DNA of 64,000 nucleotides from Bacteroidota bacterium (GTDB taxonomy: Bacteria; Bacteroidota; Ignavibacteria; Kapaibacteriales; Kapaibacteriaceae), in NCBI GenBank assembly GCA_018266735.1, contig JAFDZT010000003.1, positions 1 to 64,000 on the forward strand. The letters are read 5' to 3'. The notes under the pieces were generated by a model that was not told the DNA's origin, did no database searches, and saw only the letters and a list, made by a program, of their open reading frames with translations. Positions 61,744 to 64,000 of this stretch are shown in pieces (the stretch's first letter is position 1; each line of letters starts with the position of its first letter). Made by a program: the position numbers and the translations under genes.

Positions 61744-63477
61744 ATGACGTCGAGCGGAACGCTCCTCATCGTATCCACGCCCATCGGCAATGCAGACGAC
61801 ATTACACTGAGAGCTATCAAGGCGCTGAGTGCTGTAGACCTGATCGTGTGCGAGGAGGAAACAGAAGGCATCGTCCTTCTACAATCGATCGATATTGAAA
61901 AACCACTGCTCGAACTGAACGACGAGACCATGTCCGAAGATCTGGATGTTGTGCTCGGCATCCTTCAGAACGATCAACAAGTGGCCTACGTCCACGGCAG
62001 CGGTACGCCATTGCCAACGGGAGCCGGACTGGCGCTCGTGCAGCGATGTCTGGACGAGGGCATCGGGATCGAAGTGGTTCCCGGTGCATCCTCACTGCTC
62101 ACGGCTATCGTCCGCAGCGGATTCGATGGGTCTGCGTTCCTGTTCGCCGGCACACTGTCCACGACATCCGATACCGAACGCACGGATCTCCTCGAACAAC
62201 TGTCCCGTGAACCGCGAACGATCGTCCTTCTCGAACCGGAGGACCAACTTCGTCGAACACTTGAAGATCTCACGCAGATCATACCGGAGCGACGGGCCTA
62301 TGTGGGTTGCAATCTCACACGACCGTCAGAAACACACCACTACGCACGATTAGATGAACTCGCCCAGAAGTTCACAGAGAAACAGTTCACCGGCGATGCC
62401 GTGATCTGCCTTGAAGGCAGCATGGCCGCCTCACGATCATCCTTCGAAGAGGATATGGCATACAATAACAGCAACAACAACAGACGTGGTGCGCCACGCA
62501 AACGTCGGGACGACGATTCCGACGGCGAGCGCTCCACGCAACCCATGAGCAACGAGTCGCGCCTTGGTGGCTACGGCGGCGTTCCGGGATCCAGTAGTAC
62601 GAATGCACGTCCGGCCGGACAGCAACGCAACGACCGCGCTCGGGGCGGCGGAGGCAGACCCTATCAGGGTGGCGGCAGTGGCCGTCCGCAAGGCGGTGGT
62701 CGACCACAAGGTGGCGGACGTTCGCAAGGACCACGCCAGGGCGGACCCGCCCAAGGCCGACCCTACGGCGAAGGCCGTCCACCACGAGCAGAAGGCCGCC
62801 CGTATGGCGAGGGCCGTCCGCCGCGTGGCGAAGGCCGCCCGCAAGGTCAAGGCGGCAATCGTCCTCCCTTCCGCGATGGAGGCCGCCCGCAGGGCGAAGG
62901 CCGTCCACCACGTGCCGAAGGCAGACCGTATCAAGGCGGCGGCGAAGGCCGTCCACCGCAACGCGGCGCACGTCCTCAAGGCGGAGGTCGTCCACCACAA
63001 CGTGGTGGTCGTCCGCAAGGTGGAGGCCGACCGCAAGGTGGAGGCCGACCACAAGGTGGTGGCAGACCGTACAATGCAGAACAGCGCGGCAATCGTCCAT
63101 CCCGTCCTTCGGCTCCGCAACGTCCGCCCGTCGACGACGATTCATGGCAACCGATGACGAACGAAAGTGCATTCCTCAAGCAAGTGTCGAGTACGCGTGG
63201 TGCAGGGAATCGGTATGGTGGCGGGGCAGGCGGACAGCAACGTCGGCGCAACAGCCCACCACGTCCCGGTGGCGCACAGCGTCCGGGCTTCAAGCGCAAC
63301 GCACCACAACCGTTCAACACGGGCGGACCTCGTCCGAAGCGCGCAAGCGAAGATGCCAAGCGCGGTAAAGTGTTCACTCGCGACGGTTATATTAGCAACG
63401 ACTTCACGGAGCAGAAGAAACCTACCGAGAAGAAGATGCGGTCACGTCGAAAGAAAACAGATTCACCAGAGGATTAA
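61744..63477 (+). CDS. RsmI-like tetrapyrrole-fold methylase fused to a Gly/Arg/Pro-rich disordered tail
   Basis: 577 residues. Residues 1 to about 235 show the YabC/RsmI fold: LLIVSTPIGNADDITLRAIKAL at the N-terminus, VPGASSLLTAIVRSG, and a C-terminal GDAVICLEG. RsmI methylates the 2'-OH of C1402 in 16S rRNA. Two of its conserved sites differ: AEDTR is CEEET here and the SDAGTPxISDPG loop reads HGSGTPLPTGAG, so the substrate may have changed. From about 245 to 577 the chain is low-complexity, with repeated GGGRPQ, GEGRPP and RPYGEG units, like RGG RNA-binding tails, and ends in a Lys/Arg cluster. The ATG at 61744 follows a hairpin-forming leader. Confidence 0.82.
   Translation: MTSSGTLLIVSTPIGNADDITLRAIKALSAVDLIVCEEETEGIVLLQSIDIEKPLLELNDETMSEDLDVVLGILQNDQQVAYVHGSGTPLPTGAGLALVQRCLDEGIGIEVVPGASSLLTAIVRSGFDGSAFLFAGTLSTTSDTERTDLLEQLSREPRTIVLLEPEDQLRRTLEDLTQIIPERRAYVGCNLTRPSETHHYARLDELAQKFTEKQFTGDAVICLEGSMAASRSSFEEDMAYNNSNNNRRGAPRKRRDDDSDGERSTQPMSNESRLGGYGGVPGSSSTNARPAGQQRNDRARGGGGRPYQGGGSGRPQGGGRPQGGGRSQGPRQGGPAQGRPYGEGRPPRAEGRPYGEGRPPRGEGRPQGQGGNRPPFRDGGRPQGEGRPPRAEGRPYQGGGEGRPPQRGARPQGGGRPPQRGGRPQGGGRPQGGGRPQGGGRPYNAEQRGNRPSRPSAPQRPPVDDDSWQPMTNESAFLKQVSSTRGAGNRYGGGAGGQQRRRNSPPRPGGAQRPGFKRNAPQPFNTGGPRPKRASEDAKRGKVFTRDGYISNDFTEQKKPTEKKMRSRRKKTDSPED
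62641..63080. repeat. Degenerate tandem repeats encoding GGGRPQ/GEGRPP units
   Basis: The DNA repeats short G/C-rich units of 9-18 bases (CAAGGTGGAGGCCGACCG and variants) in frame. The most regular run is at about 62950-63070. Confidence 0.8.
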
Positions 63478-63481
63478 GATC

Positions 63482-64000
63482 ATGTTCGTGCGCCTTGCCA
63501 CCCTTCCACTCTTCCTTGTTGTGTTCTGCGTCGCATCGTTGCAGGCACAGAAAACGTTGCCGCCACCGAAGATCGATTGGACGGATTCGTCGGATGTGTT
63601 CGACATGGAAACGCCGTCGTGGATGATCCTTACGAAGGCGAAGCCGCAGATGGAATTGTGGGGTGGACCGTCGACCATGCGTCGTGATGGCGCCGCGAAG
63701 ATCGAAGACAACACGTCAATCGGTCTCACGCTTGGCACGGTGCGTACACGTGAACGCGAAGAGAAGACCGTGTATTCGTCGAGCGATGGTGTCTACGTAT
63801 GGTATGCGATGTCTAAGGATCAGCCGCAACCGCCCGTTACGCAAACGGCAGATATCTGGCGGTTCGGATTCAATAGCACCAAGGGCTATGGATATCAGAT
63901 CGGCGAGTCGATGGGCGTGAACTTCTATGCGGGAAGCAGCGTGCTGTCGTGGAGTGTTGTCAATCCGAAGTCGACCGTGGCCGACTCCTTGCAGAACCTT
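63482..64000 (+). CDS. Secreted hypothetical protein, 3' end outside the window
   Basis: The frame opens with ATG at 63482, four bases after the stop of the methylase gene, and runs to the window edge without a stop (173 codons seen). A signal peptide is present (RLATLPLFLVVFCVASLQAQ). The mature part has beta-rich character with many Trp and Tyr (GYGYQIGESMGVNFYAG) but no family recognised. Probably co-transcribed with the preceding gene. Confidence 0.75.
   Translation, partial: MFVRLATLPLFLVVFCVASLQAQKTLPPPKIDWTDSSDVFDMETPSWMILTKAKPQMELWGGPSTMRRDGAAKIEDNTSIGLTLGTVRTREREEKTVYSSSDGVYVWYAMSKDQPQPPVTQTADIWRFGFNSTKGYGYQIGESMGVNFYAGSSVLSWSVVNPKSTVADSLQNL

Noticed and set aside
62387..63172. A 261-codon minus-strand frame rich in VDGLRR units opposite the methylase tail
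   Set aside because: It is the antisense reading of the GGGRPQ repeats and has no support.

Overview
The window reads as chromosome of a moderately GC-rich (by eye about 55-57% G+C) Gram-negative bacterium of the Bacteroidota/Chlorobiota (FCB) superphylum. Signs are several secreted proteins ending in a type IX secretion (T9SS) type A sorting domain, a PorV/PorQ-family outer-membrane protein, a TonB-dependent receptor with a carboxypeptidase-like N-terminus, GWxTD and ASPIC/UnbV proteins, and a Bacteroidota-style promoter (TTTG-N19-TATCTTTG) in front of rpsT. A Kapabacteria- or Ignavibacteria-like member would fit, but that is inference; no rRNA is present to settle it.

Layout. 0.3-3.8 kb: a large PKD/Ig-like T9SS cargo. 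3.9-6.2 kb: rpsT followed by tRNA-Arg(ACG) and a terminator on the minus strand, then murQ, a heptamer repeat tract, a DedA-family gene and tRNA-Leu(UAA). 6.2-15.4 kb: an FG-GAP/UnbV protein and an 1818-residue GEVED/beta-helix T9SS cargo, closed by a strong terminator. 15.5-23.3 kb: lnt, a paired M16 peptidase set (one with zinc motif, one without), a YIP1-like membrane protein, an ECF sigma factor and a translationally coupled anti-sigma-like protein with an unusual repeat linker and a barrel-like C-terminus. 23.4-34.1 kb: an Asp-box T9SS cargo, then a TonB-dependent receptor, a 1437-residue surface protein and a PorV/PorQ protein, closed by a strong terminator.

34.2-45.2 kb is a tightly packed run in which nearly every stop codon overlaps the next start: GWxTD protein, LpxL/HtrB-like acyltransferase, family 9 glycosyltransferase, RsuA-family pseudouridine synthase, BatA-like VWA protein, J-domain protein, M61 peptidase with PDZ domain, and a TPR lipoprotein resembling SprE/PorW. 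It ends in a second heptamer repeat tract. 45.3-49.9 kb: clpS (minus) diverging from a CADD-type protein (probable self-sacrificing p-aminobenzoate synthase), a class II glutamine amidotransferase, an orphan nuoL and an SRAP/YedK gene.

49.9-59.3 kb looks accessory: a split small gene, a LuxR-type regulator with a helical-repeat N-terminus, two lipoproteins, a T9SS cargo, a decayed ISL3 transposase with a gene remnant at its end, and a WG-repeat protein. 59.3-64.0 kb: a WD40 T9SS cargo head-to-head with two thioredoxin-fold proteins, then an RsmI-like methylase carrying a long Gly/Arg/Pro-rich disordered tail, and the beginning of one more secreted protein cut by the window edge.

Most genes serve the cell envelope: T9SS export and its cargo, lipid A/core and lipoprotein maturation, periplasmic proteolysis and redox. 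The most unusual items are the inner-membrane/outer-membrane-like anti-sigma chain, the tandem repeats that have entered coding sequence, the CADD enzyme, and the RsmI-like fusion.
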